NCBI GenBank assembly: GCA_010206225.2
Contig: VIQU02000012.1
Span: forward strand, 27,419 to 91,418
Direction: 5' to 3'
Length of the DNA: 64,000 nucleotides
Origin: Lachnospiraceae bacterium MD308
GTDB lineage: Bacteria; Bacillota; Clostridia; Lachnospirales; Lachnospiraceae
Both the position numbers and the translations under genes were made by a program. Positions 56,262 to 64,000 of this stretch are shown here, one piece after another (position 1 is the first letter of the stretch; every line of letters starts with the position of its first letter). The notes beneath the pieces were generated by a model. It was not told the DNA's origin, made no database searches, and saw only the letters and a list, made by a program, of their open reading frames with translations.

Positions 56262-59200
56262 ATGAGTGAGCGCGAAATGAGGCGCCGCTGTGGACTTTAT
56301 CGTCCGGAATTAGAGCATGACAATTGCGGAATCGGCGCGATTGTGAATGTCAAGGGTAAGAGAACCCATGATACAGTGGCGAATGCCTTGAAGATTGTTG
56401 AAAATTTAGAACACAGAGCTGGCAAAGATGCCGAAGGTGAGACTGGAGACGGTGTTGGAATTTTATTACAGATTTCTCACAGATTCTTCTCTAAGGTCTG
56501 TAAACCTCTCGGCATCTTTTTGGGTTCGGAGAGAGATTACGGCGTGGGTATGTTTTTCTTCCCGCAGGATGAGCTTAAGAGAAATCAGGCGAAGAAGATT
56601 TTTGAAGTCATCGTAAAGAAGGAAGGGATGAAGTTCCTCGGCTGGAGGGAGGTTCCGGTTAAAGCAGAAGTGCTTGGAAGCCGTGCAGTGGAATGTATGC
56701 CTTGTATTATGCAGGGATTTATTGAGAGACCGGACAGAATAGAGAAAGGAATTGATTTTGACCGGAGATTGTATGTGGTGCGTCGTATCTTTGAACAGAG
56801 CAGCGACGATACTTATGTGGCATCCCTCTCAAGCCGGACAATTGCTTATAAGGGGATGTTTTTAGTAGGGCAGCTTCGTTCTTTCTTTGAGGATCTGCAG
56901 AGCCCGGATTACGATTCTGCCATTGCACTTGTTCATTCCCGGTTCAGTACCAACACGAACCCAAGCTGGGAGAGAGCACATCCGAATCGGTTTATCGTAC
57001 ATAATGGGGAAATCAATACGATCCGCGGAAATGCAGATAAGATGCAGGCGAGAGAAGAGAATATGGAGTCTAAATATCTGAAGGGTGAGCTTCATAAAGT
57101 TCTTCCTGCAATCAATATCTCAGGTTCTGATTCGGCAATGCTTGACAATGCCATTGAATTCATGGTTATGAGCGGTATGGATCTTCCGCTGGCAGTGATG
57201 ATCGCTATACCGGAGCCGTGGGCGAATACAAAGAATCTGTCACAGAAGAAGAAAGATTTTTATCAATATTATGCGACGATGATGGAGCCGTGGGACGGAC
57301 CTGCCTCCATACTGTTCAGCGATGGCGATTGCATGGGAGCGGTACTTGACAGAAATGGACTTCGTCCTTCCAGATATTATATCACGGATGATGATACCTT
57401 GATACTTTCATCCGAGGTGGGGGTGCTGGATATCGATCCGTCAAAGATTGTAGTGAAGGAACGGCTTCATCCAGGAAAAATGCTGCTTGTGGATACTGTT
57501 AAGGGAAAAGTCATTGATGATGAGGGACTGAAAGAAATCTACGCAAATCGTCAGCCTTACGGCGAATGGCTGGACAGCAACCTGTTAGAGCTAAAGAATT
57601 TAAAAATCCCGAATAAGAGAGTTCCGTCCTATTCAAAGGAGGAATGTAAGAGACTGCAGAAAGCATTTGGCTATTCTTATGAAGAGGTGAAATCTTCCAT
57701 ATTAAATATGGCGTTAAATGGAAATGAGGGAACAGCAGCTATGGGAATTGATGCGCCTCTGGCGGTTCTTTCCGGTGAGCATCAGAACCTGTTCGGCTAT
57801 TTCAAACAATTATTTGCACAGGTTACGAATCCTCCGATTGATGCGATCCGTGAGGAGATTGTCACTTCTGCTACAGTTTATATCGGTGAAGACGGGAACC
57901 TTCTGGAAGAAAGAGCTGAAAACTGTAAGATGCTGAAAGTTGACAACCCGATTCTTACGAATACGGATCTGTTGAAGATTAAGAATATGAAAGCGGAAGG
58001 ATTCCAAGTTGCAGAGATCCCAATCGTTTATTATAAAAATTCAGGTCTTGAGAAGGCGATTGATTATCTGTTTGTAGAGGTTGATCGTGCTATAAGGAGC
58101 GGAGCGAATATTCTTATCCTTTCTGACAGAGGCGTGGATGAATATCATGTTGCGATGCCGTCATTACTGGCGCTGTCAGGATTGCAGCAGCATCTTGTGC
58201 GCACGAAGAAGAGAACTTCTGTTGCAATTATTCTGGAAACCGGAGAGCCGAGAGAGGTACATCACTTTGCAACGCTTCTGGGCTATGGCGCCTGTGCAGT
58301 GAATCCGTATCTTGCTCATGAGACGATCCGACAGCTGATTGACACCAATATGCTTCACAAGGATTTTTATGCTGCAGTTGATGATTATAATCGTGCAGTT
58401 CTTGGCGGAATCGTAAAGATTGCTTCTAAGATGGGGATTTCTACCATCCAGTCTTATCAGGGAGCGAAGATATTCGAGGCGATTGGGCTTAAGGAAGCAT
58501 TTATACAAAGATATTTTACCGATACGGTAAGCTGTGTGGGCGGAATCGGAATTGAGGAAATCGCCGAGGACTATGTGGCGAGACATTCTGAGGCCTTTGA
58601 CCCATTAGGGTTGGAGGTTGACCTTTCTCTTAACAGTGTGGGGCAGCATAAGTCGAAGAGCGGCGGAGAGAGACATCTATATAATCCGCAGACGATTCAT
58701 ATGCTCCAACAGGCAACGAGGCGGGGGGATTATGAACTGTTCAAGCAGTATACAAAGATGGTGAATGAAGAGGGAGCACATATTAACCTGAGAGGTCAGC
58801 TTGATTTCAATTATCCGAAGAAAGGAGTCCCGATTGAGGAGGTTGAAAGCGTAGATTCTATTGTAACAAGGTTTAAGACGGGCGCTATGTCCTATGGTTC
58901 TATCTCCAAAGAGGCTCATGAGACGCTGGCAATAGCAATGAATCAACTGCATGGGAAATCCAACAGCGGGGAAGGCGGGGAAGAGATTGACCGGCTTGAC
59001 AGTAACCGTTGTTCAGCGATTAAGCAGGTCGCGTCGGGACGTTTTGGCGTGACGTCAAGATACCTTGTGAGTGCCAAAGAGATTCAGATTAAGATGGCAC
59101 AGGGAGCAAAGCCCGGTGAAGGCGGGCATCTTCCGGGCGGAAAAGTGTATCCGTGGATTGCGAAGACAAGACATTCGACACCGGGAGTGAGCCTGATCTC

Positions 59201-60800
59201 ACCGCCGCCGCATCATGATATTTATTCTATAGAGGATTTGGCACAGCTTATCTACGATTGTAAAAATGCCAATAAAAATGCAAGGATTTCTGTAAAGCTG
59301 GTATCGGAAGCAGGCGTAGGAACAGTGGCCGCAGGCGTGGCAAAGGCAGGCGCCGGGTTGATTCTGATCTCCGGATATGATGGGGGAACAGGCGCTGCTC
59401 CGAAGAGCTCTATCCACAATGCGGGTCTTCCATGGGAGCTTGGGCTTGCGGAGACCCACCAGACGCTGATTCAGAATGGTCTGAGAGAACGGGTAAGGAT
59501 TGAGACGGACGGTAAGCTTATGAGTGGGCGAGATGTGGCAATTGCCGCTATTCTGGGGGCTGAAGAATTCGGATTTGCGACGGCGCCTCTTGTTACTATG
59601 GGCTGTGTGATGATGCGTGTATGCAACTTGGATACCTGTCCTGTGGGCGTGGCTACCCAGAATCCGAAGCTCCGCAGGAGATTTACAGGGAAGCCGGAGT
59701 ACGTAGTGAACTTTATGCGGTTTATTGCACAGAATTTAAGAGAATATATGGCGGACCTTGGTGTACGGACTATCGATGAATTGGTGGGAAGGACAGAACT
59801 TCTGAAAGTGAAGGATGCGCCTCTTTCTGAACGTGCGGCGACTCTGGACTTATCCCAGATCTTGTACAACCCGTATGAGGGGACGAAGACGCCGATGATA
59901 TTTAATCCGAAAAAGGTATTCGATTTTGAACTTGAGAAGACGTTGGATGAGAAAGTTCTTGTTAAGAAACTTCTACCGGCGCTTGATAAGAATCAGAAGA
60001 GAAGCATTGAGGTAGATGTAAGTAATATAAATCGGACATTCGGCACGATTTTTGGTTCTGAGATTACAAAGAGGTATCCGGAAGGGCTTGAGGATGACAG
60101 TTACGTAGTAAAATGCAAAGGTGCAGGCGGGCAGTCTTTCGGCGCGTTTATTCCAAAAGGTCTGACGCTTGAACTTATAGGAGACAGCAACGATTACTTC
60201 GGCAAGGGATTGTCCGGCGGGAAACTGATCGTCTATCCGCCGAGAGGTGTAAAGTACAAACATGATGAGAACATCATCATTGGAAATGTAGCGCTCTACG
60301 GAGCCACCAGTGGTAAGGCATTCATCAACGGCGTCGCAGGCGAGCGGTTTGCAGTCCGCAATTCCGGTGCAGCCGCGGTAGTAGAAGGTGTCGGTGATCA
60401 TGGATGTGAATATATGACAGGCGGGCGCGTGGTGATACTTGGCAGAACCGGGAAGAACTTTGCGGCAGGAATGAGCGGAGGAGTTGCCTATGTGCTGGAT
60501 ATGGACAGCAGCCTTTACCAGAATGTGAATAAACAGATGGTGCTGATTCAGAAAGTGACTTCTAAGTATGATGTCAATGAACTGAAAGGTATGATTGAGG
60601 AGCATGTAGCTTATACCAATTCAGAAGTTGGAAAGAAGATTTTAGAACGTTTTACCGATTACCTGCCAAAGTTTAAAAAGATCATTCCGGTTGATTACGA
60701 GAAGATGATGACAAGAATCCTTCAGATGGAAGAACAGGGCATGAGCAGTGAACAGGCGAAGATTGAAGCATTTTATGAGATTAAAGAAGGAAAGCTTTAG
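56262..60800 (+). CDS. gltB: Glutamate synthase, large subunit
   Basis: GltB (1512 residues) transfers the amide of glutamine to 2-oxoglutarate, giving two glutamates. The class II glutaminase domain starts at C22 (HDNCGIGAIVN) after a 21-residue propeptide and runs to about 420 (HSRFSTNTNPSWERAHP). The central and FMN-binding domains follow (GAMSYGSISKEAHETLA; GEGGEEIDR; LPGGKVYPWIA; SGYDGGTGAAPKSS). The 3Fe-4S cysteines are in CVMMRVCNLDTCPVG near residue 1115, and the beta-helix domain closes the protein. Length is standard. ATG 56262 follows AAAGGA; a TTG six bases upstream is in frame. Followed 12 bases later by gltD. Confidence 0.97.
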   Translation: MSEREMRRRCGLYRPELEHDNCGIGAIVNVKGKRTHDTVANALKIVENLEHRAGKDAEGETGDGVGILLQISHRFFSKVCKPLGIFLGSERDYGVGMFFFPQDELKRNQAKKIFEVIVKKEGMKFLGWREVPVKAEVLGSRAVECMPCIMQGFIERPDRIEKGIDFDRRLYVVRRIFEQSSDDTYVASLSSRTIAYKGMFLVGQLRSFFEDLQSPDYDSAIALVHSRFSTNTNPSWERAHPNRFIVHNGEINTIRGNADKMQAREENMESKYLKGELHKVLPAINISGSDSAMLDNAIEFMVMSGMDLPLAVMIAIPEPWANTKNLSQKKKDFYQYYATMMEPWDGPASILFSDGDCMGAVLDRNGLRPSRYYITDDDTLILSSEVGVLDIDPSKIVVKERLHPGKMLLVDTVKGKVIDDEGLKEIYANRQPYGEWLDSNLLELKNLKIPNKRVPSYSKEECKRLQKAFGYSYEEVKSSILNMALNGNEGTAAMGIDAPLAVLSGEHQNLFGYFKQLFAQVTNPPIDAIREEIVTSATVYIGEDGNLLEERAENCKMLKVDNPILTNTDLLKIKNMKAEGFQVAEIPIVYYKNSGLEKAIDYLFVEVDRAIRSGANILILSDRGVDEYHVAMPSLLALSGLQQHLVRTKKRTSVAIILETGEPREVHHFATLLGYGACAVNPYLAHETIRQLIDTNMLHKDFYAAVDDYNRAVLGGIVKIASKMGISTIQSYQGAKIFEAIGLKEAFIQRYFTDTVSCVGGIGIEEIAEDYVARHSEAFDPLGLEVDLSLNSVGQHKSKSGGERHLYNPQTIHMLQQATRRGDYELFKQYTKMVNEEGAHINLRGQLDFNYPKKGVPIEEVESVDSIVTRFKTGAMSYGSISKEAHETLAIAMNQLHGKSNSGEGGEEIDRLDSNRCSAIKQVASGRFGVTSRYLVSAKEIQIKMAQGAKPGEGGHLPGGKVYPWIAKTRHSTPGVSLISPPPHHDIYSIEDLAQLIYDCKNANKNARISVKLVSEAGVGTVAAGVAKAGAGLILISGYDGGTGAAPKSSIHNAGLPWELGLAETHQTLIQNGLRERVRIETDGKLMSGRDVAIAAILGAEEFGFATAPLVTMGCVMMRVCNLDTCPVGVATQNPKLRRRFTGKPEYVVNFMRFIAQNLREYMADLGVRTIDELVGRTELLKVKDAPLSERAATLDLSQILYNPYEGTKTPMIFNPKKVFDFELEKTLDEKVLVKKLLPALDKNQKRSIEVDVSNINRTFGTIFGSEITKRYPEGLEDDSYVVKCKGAGGQSFGAFIPKGLTLELIGDSNDYFGKGLSGGKLIVYPPRGVKYKHDENIIIGNVALYGATSGKAFINGVAGERFAVRNSGAAAVVEGVGDHGCEYMTGGRVVILGRTGKNFAAGMSGGVAYVLDMDSSLYQNVNKQMVLIQKVTSKYDVNELKGMIEEHVAYTNSEVGKKILERFTDYLPKFKKIIPVDYEKMMTRILQMEEQGMSSEQAKIEAFYEIKEGKL

Positions 60801-60812
60801 GGGGTGAGTGAG

Positions 60813-62312
60813 ATGGGAAAACCGACAGGATTTATAGATTATGAAAGACAGGATAAATGTGCGGAGACGCCGAAGTCAAGAATCAGGCACTTTCAGGAAT
60901 TTCACATACCTCTCTCCAAAGAAGAGCAGGAGCGTCAGGGCGCCCGTTGCATGTCCTGCGGCGTGCCGTTCTGTCAGTCAGGGCAGATGATCATGGGTAT
61001 GGCAAGCGGATGTCCCTTGCACAATCTTGTGCCGGAGTGGAATGATTTGATCTATCATGGTAACTGGGAGGAAGCATATCTCCGGCTTAAAAAGACCAAT
61101 AATTTCCCGGAATTTACATCAAGGGTGTGCCCAGCTCTCTGTGAGGCGGCCTGTACCTGCGGCCTAAACGGAGATGCGGTATCTACCAAGGCCAATGAGT
61201 ATGGGATTATTGAAAATGCTTATGAGAAGGGCTATGCTGCCGCGAAGACGGTGAAGGTGCGTACTGGTAAGAAGGTCGCAGTCATTGGTTCGGGACCGAG
61301 CGGTCTTGCAGCAGCGGACCTTCTGAATCGGAGAGGGCACAGTGTGACTGTATTCGAGCGGGAAGATAAGGCGGGCGGCCTTCTGCGTTACGGAATCCCC
61401 AATATGAAGCTGGAAAAGCAAATCATTGACCGTAAGATCAAGATTATGGAGGAAGAAGGAATTACCTTTGAGACAAGCTGCAACGTGGGGAAGGAAAAAA
61501 AGGTTGCTTCTATTATAAAAGAGTTCGACCGGGTAATCTTATGCTGCGGTGCGTCGAAGCCAAGAGATATCAATGCCGTGGGGAGAGATGCGAAAGGTAT
61601 TTACTTCGCAGTGGATTTCTTAAAATCTACTACAAAGGCTCTATGGGCGAATGATATGAAATTGAAGGACGGCGCTTACATTTCCGCAAAGGGGAAAAAA
61701 GTGATGGTCATTGGCGGCGGAGATACGGGAAATGATTGTGTGGGCACTTCCATGCGGCATGGTGCGAAATCCGTGCTTCAGCTTGAGATGATGCCGAAAG
61801 CACCGGATGAAAGAACCGAGATGAATCCGTGGCCGGAGTGGCCGAGAGTATGCAAGACTGATTATGGTCAGGAAGAGGCGGCGGCTGTGTTCGGATCCGA
61901 TCCGAGAGTGTATCAGACGACGGTAAAGGAATTTCACAAGGATAAGAATAATCATGTCTGCAAGGCGACGCTTGTAAAACTCGAACCGAAAAAAGATGAG
62001 AAAACCGGACGCATGATGATGGCGGAGATTGCCGGAAGCGAGTATACGGTGGATGTTGATCTCGTTTTAATTGCGGCGGGATTCCTTGGAAGCGAAGAGT
62101 ATGTAACAGAAGCTTTCGGCGTGTCGGTGAACGCACGAACCAATGTAGCAACGCCGGAAGGAGAGTATCGTACAAATGTCAGGAATGTATTCACCGCGGG
62201 AGATATGCATCGGGGACAGTCGCTTGTTGTATGGGCAATCAGGGAAGGGCGCGAAGCTGCAAGAGAGGTAGATGTCAGTCTGATGGGGTATACGAATCTG
62301 GATATACAGTAA
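60813..62312 (+). CDS. gltD: Glutamate synthase, small subunit
   Basis: GltD (499 residues) takes electrons from NADPH through FAD and two 4Fe-4S clusters to GltB. The N-terminal cysteines are CMSCGVPFCQS and CPALCEAACTCGLN (about 46-125). The FAD motif is VIGSGPSGLAAADLL, followed by FEREDKAGGLLRYGIPNMKL, and the NADPH site VIGGGDTGNDCVGTS (about 295-309). The C-terminal VFTAGDMHRGQSLVVWAIREG closes the FAD domain. GGGGGTGAG precedes ATG 60813; a GTG at 60804 lies inside that site. With gltB it forms the main ammonia-assimilation route of the cell together with a glutamine synthetase that is not in the window. Confidence 0.97.
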   Translation: MGKPTGFIDYERQDKCAETPKSRIRHFQEFHIPLSKEEQERQGARCMSCGVPFCQSGQMIMGMASGCPLHNLVPEWNDLIYHGNWEEAYLRLKKTNNFPEFTSRVCPALCEAACTCGLNGDAVSTKANEYGIIENAYEKGYAAAKTVKVRTGKKVAVIGSGPSGLAAADLLNRRGHSVTVFEREDKAGGLLRYGIPNMKLEKQIIDRKIKIMEEEGITFETSCNVGKEKKVASIIKEFDRVILCCGASKPRDINAVGRDAKGIYFAVDFLKSTTKALWANDMKLKDGAYISAKGKKVMVIGGGDTGNDCVGTSMRHGAKSVLQLEMMPKAPDERTEMNPWPEWPRVCKTDYGQEEAAAVFGSDPRVYQTTVKEFHKDKNNHVCKATLVKLEPKKDEKTGRMMMAEIAGSEYTVDVDLVLIAAGFLGSEEYVTEAFGVSVNARTNVATPEGEYRTNVRNVFTAGDMHRGQSLVVWAIREGREAAREVDVSLMGYTNLDIQ

Positions 62313-62328
62313 TTTGCAATTATTCAAA

Positions 62329-62357
62329 AGCAGCCAGTTCACATGAAACTGGCTGCT
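62329..62357. terminator. Terminator between gltD and the YdjY lipoprotein
   Basis: A perfect 11-base stem, AGCAGCCAGTT and AACTGGCTGCT, with a CACATGA loop. On the minus strand it is followed by TTTTGAAT, so it best serves the lipoprotein gene; on the plus strand it lacks a U-tract. Confidence 0.75.
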
Positions 62358-62387
62358 CAACGTAGAGTGTATCTATAATGTTACCGA

Positions 62388-63554
62388 TTATTTTGCAACT
62401 GTAAATGTTACGATTACATGCTTTCCTATTTCCGGCATTTTATCAGAAGGACCAAATGTGATTTTTTCCTGATACTGATACGCTGCATTGCTTGTAATAC
62501 CTGCCGGACAGCTTTCAAGACACATAACGCATCCGGTAGCTAATTTCTGGTTCACATCGATATTTCCGCCAAACCGCATCTCCATCTTGCGTTCTTCAGA
62601 AGCTGTAAACAAATCTGCAAATGAACAGTTTTCTGTACCAATCTCAACATTTACATCTAAAGTTGTTCCCTCAATCGTACCGTCTGCGTCATCAAGTGCG
62701 ATGTTGTTGCCGTCTTTGGCTTTCAGTTGTTTCAGAGCATCATAAAAATCTTTTGTGGAAGCTGGTGTTGTAAATAATGTTTTATCAGCATTTCCGCCCT
62801 TTTCATTCACAATTGCATGGATGGTGGATTCGGAATATCCTGTGGAAATTGCGTTCATGGAAATCTTGCCTGCAGCTTCATCAACAACCATTGATGTATC
62901 GTCTACTGTAAAGACAAAGGTAACTTCTGTCCCTTTTTCTGGCATCGCATCAGAAGGTAAAAAGTCCATTTTCTCGCAGAATTCATATGCTGCGTCGCTG
63001 GAAATACCTGCCGGGCAGCTCTCTGTACAGAGCAGGCAGCCGGTAGCCAGCTCCTGATTGACTGCGATATTTCCGCCGAATCTGGCATCCATATCCCTTT
63101 TTTCTGATGCGGTGATCAGATCATAACAATCATATTCCTGATTACCAATTACGATTTTAACATCAAGCCCGCTTCCGAGAATCGTTCCGGACTTTGCGTC
63201 CAAAGAAATGTTATTGCCCGGAACAGCATTTAACTTAAGCAGAGCGTCATAAAAATCCTGTGTAGTTACATCAGTTGTAAAAAAGGACTGCGCTGCATTG
63301 CTGCCGTCTTGACTTACCAGTACATGAATAGATGACTCGGCCTGACCGGTAGCAACAGCCGGAACAGTAATCGTTTTTGCTGTTTCATCTATGGCAAAAG
63401 ATTTTGCATCCGATTCTGTGCCGGTTTCTTCGAGCTTTTCGGTCTCTTCGGTTTCTGCCGGTGTTGTGTTTGTATTGTCCTTCTGGTCCGTTCCGCTGCA
63501 TCCGATAAGTCCCAATGTCAAGGTGAATGCGAGTATTAATACTAGTTTCTTCAT
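62388..63554 (-). CDS. Tandem YdjY-domain lipoprotein
   Basis: A 388-residue lipoprotein: signal peptide with lipobox LIGCSG (cysteine 19), a Thr/Glu-rich linker to about 50, then two copies of one domain (about 52-215 and 225-388). Each copy has the same order: acidic strand, SSIHVLVSQDGSNA or STIHAIVNEKGGNA, FYDAL-LKLNA/KQLKA, PGNNISLD or DGNNIALD, RFGGNI, and a cysteine motif, TGCLLCTESCPAGIS and TGCVMCLESCPAGIT, each CxxCxxxCP. The pattern matches YdjY-like lipoproteins. Three cysteines per copy could bind metal or a cluster jointly, or haem-free redox centres; function is unknown. GGAGG precedes the ATG; a 32-bp palindrome lies upstream. Confidence 0.82.
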   Translation of the reverse strand: MKKLVLILAFTLTLGLIGCSGTDQKDNTNTTPAETEETEKLEETGTESDAKSFAIDETAKTITVPAVATGQAESSIHVLVSQDGSNAAQSFFTTDVTTQDFYDALLKLNAVPGNNISLDAKSGTILGSGLDVKIVIGNQEYDCYDLITASEKRDMDARFGGNIAVNQELATGCLLCTESCPAGISSDAAYEFCEKMDFLPSDAMPEKGTEVTFVFTVDDTSMVVDEAAGKISMNAISTGYSESTIHAIVNEKGGNADKTLFTTPASTKDFYDALKQLKAKDGNNIALDDADGTIEGTTLDVNVEIGTENCSFADLFTASEERKMEMRFGGNIDVNQKLATGCVMCLESCPAGITSNAAYQYQEKITFGPSDKMPEIGKHVIVTFTVAK

Positions 63555-63617
63555 AACTTCCTCCTGTAAATGTAGATGATTTTTCGGGAATTCCTAATTC
63601 TGAATCGTGTTTCATAC

Positions 63618-63659
63618 ATCAATACATCAATATATATTGATGTATTGATATTAATCCAA
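63618..63659 (-). promoter_or_regulatory. 32-bp perfect palindrome over the lipoprotein promoter
   Basis: 63618-63649 is a perfect palindrome; its left half is ATCAATACATCAATAT and the right half its exact complement. On the minus strand TTGGAT (63654-63659) is followed after 17 bases by TATATA (63631-63636) at the centre of the palindrome, so a bound protein would block the -10. Each arm repeats ATCAAT/CATCAAT. About 63 bases separate it from the lipoprotein ATG. The rest of 63660-63837 is AT-rich with an imperfect hairpin near 63807-63831 (GGCAACAG/CTGTTCC) and no gene I can support. Confidence 0.55.
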
Positions 63660-63837
63660 ATTAATAAAAAAATCCAATAGATAATTATGATATGTATATA
63701 ACATGATGTAAGGGTCAAAAGAGTTGACAAACAACGCCATAACCCTCCATATAGTACCTTGAAAATTTCACACAACCGTTTTAAAGCCGCTTGCTTTGTA
63801 TACTTAGGCAACAGTCAGGCTGTCTGTTCCTTAACCA

Positions 63838-64000
63838 TTACGTTAATATCGGATTTTGCGCATAGTGTCCCCTGCCCTTTCTGTAAGAGAAGAGCTTCCT
63901 GAAGTTCAATGCTCCGATTTTACAGCCAAAGAAGAACCTGCCCCGCAATAATCCTCTGACCGGCATCCTGTCTGCACGGTACAGCCGTCTGAGGATGGAT
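63838..64000 (-). CDS. C-terminus of a basic protein, possibly a transposase (partial)
   Basis: The last 53 codons of a minus-strand frame that runs off the right edge. The visible product is very basic and aromatic: LRRLYRADRMPVRGLLRG, then FFFGCKIGALNFRKLFSYRK, and ends GHYAQNPILT. Such a composition is common at transposase or maturase ends, but I cannot name a family. The bases behind its stop (63720-63837) contain imperfect inverted repeats that could belong to a mobile-element end. The neighbouring sequence to the right would settle it. Confidence 0.35.
   Translation of the reverse strand, partial: SILRRLYRADRMPVRGLLRGRFFFGCKIGALNFRKLFSYRKGRGHYAQNPILT

Noticed and set aside
59973..60605. 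210-codon minus-strand frame inside gltB
   Set aside because: Shadow of the strongly conserved GltB C-terminal domain.
63551..63811. 86-codon minus-strand frame across the AT-rich gap and palindrome
   Set aside because: Isoleucine/tyrosine-rich product of low-complexity DNA that overlaps the promoter and ribosome site of the lipoprotein gene.
1..64000. rRNA, tRNA genes and CRISPR arrays
   Set aside because: I saw no tRNA-like cloverleaf ends, rRNA motifs or regularly spaced repeats; a tRNA scan was not possible here.

Overview
The window is one 64-kb piece of a chromosome from a strictly anaerobic Firmicute, most likely a gut Lachnospiraceae-type Clostridia. The reasons are a PolC-type replicative polymerase, strong AGGAGG-like ribosome binding sites, ferredoxin-dependent 2-oxoacid metabolism, a 2-hydroxyacyl-CoA-dehydratase-like reductase with its activase, anaerobic (CbiE/T/J) cobalamin genes, and close gene packing. 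Most genes lie on the plus strand; the minus strand carries a cold-shock gene, a tail-anchored unknown, a pseudouridine synthase, a YdjY-type lipoprotein and a partial gene at the right edge. I found no rRNA, tRNA or CRISPR array. No stretch without a gene exceeds about 285 bases.

Layout. 1-4111: 3' part of polC, an EamA transporter, an MnmM-like tRNA methyltransferase and a NimA-like flavoprotein. 4185-9228: an aryl-pyruvate operon (iorA, iorB, paaK, ACT protein, SseB-like protein) that would convert aromatic 2-oxoacids to aryl-acetyl-CoA and aryl-acetate. 9255-15861: cold-shock protein, PTS enzyme I, a DUF975 membrane protein, a CarD regulator behind a structured leader, a tail-anchored unknown and an orphan NMT1-type binding lipoprotein. 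15922-24073: a cobalamin operon (cbiJ-cbiE-cbiT fusion, cbiA, cobT, cobU, cobS, a short second CobU-like gene, cobC, cbiB). 24120-29474: cysteine desulfurase homologue, double-cubane-cluster reductase, DUF3343 Se/S-carrier-like protein, ASKHA activase, an FMN/Fe-S flavoprotein and a DUF5714 protein. 29743-36733: a Cu/Zn-superoxide-dismutase-like protein, a hybrid sensor kinase apparently co-transcribed with a glycogen debranching enzyme, RluA and a Nudix hydrolase.

36834-46112 is the most unusual region. It is a compact cluster around an ArsS-type radical SAM enzyme: two TVP38-type membrane proteins, a CCG-domain Fe-S protein, a fusion of two 'arsenosugar' glycosyltransferase families, an aminoglycoside-phosphotransferase-fold kinase, a carboxymuconolactone-decarboxylase-like protein, ArsS, a C_GCAxxG_C_C protein and two rhodanese lipoproteins. 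No arsenic methyltransferase (ArsM), ArsR, arsenate reductase or arsenite pump is in the window, so the true substrate and product are open. The genes look like a pathway for a nucleoside- or sugar-derived, possibly lipid-linked, heteroatom compound.

46222-51974 is a four-gene glycosyltransferase operon for a surface polysaccharide, ending in a truncated nucleotide-sugar dehydrogenase. 52066-56085 holds thioredoxin, a SprA-type metalloprotease homologue, a dihydrouridine synthase, a ProX-type tRNA-editing protein and a CPBP membrane protease. 56262-62312 is gltB-gltD (NADPH glutamate synthase). The right end carries a tandem YdjY lipoprotein with a perfect 32-bp palindrome over its likely promoter, and the C-terminus of a basic, possibly transposase-like, protein.
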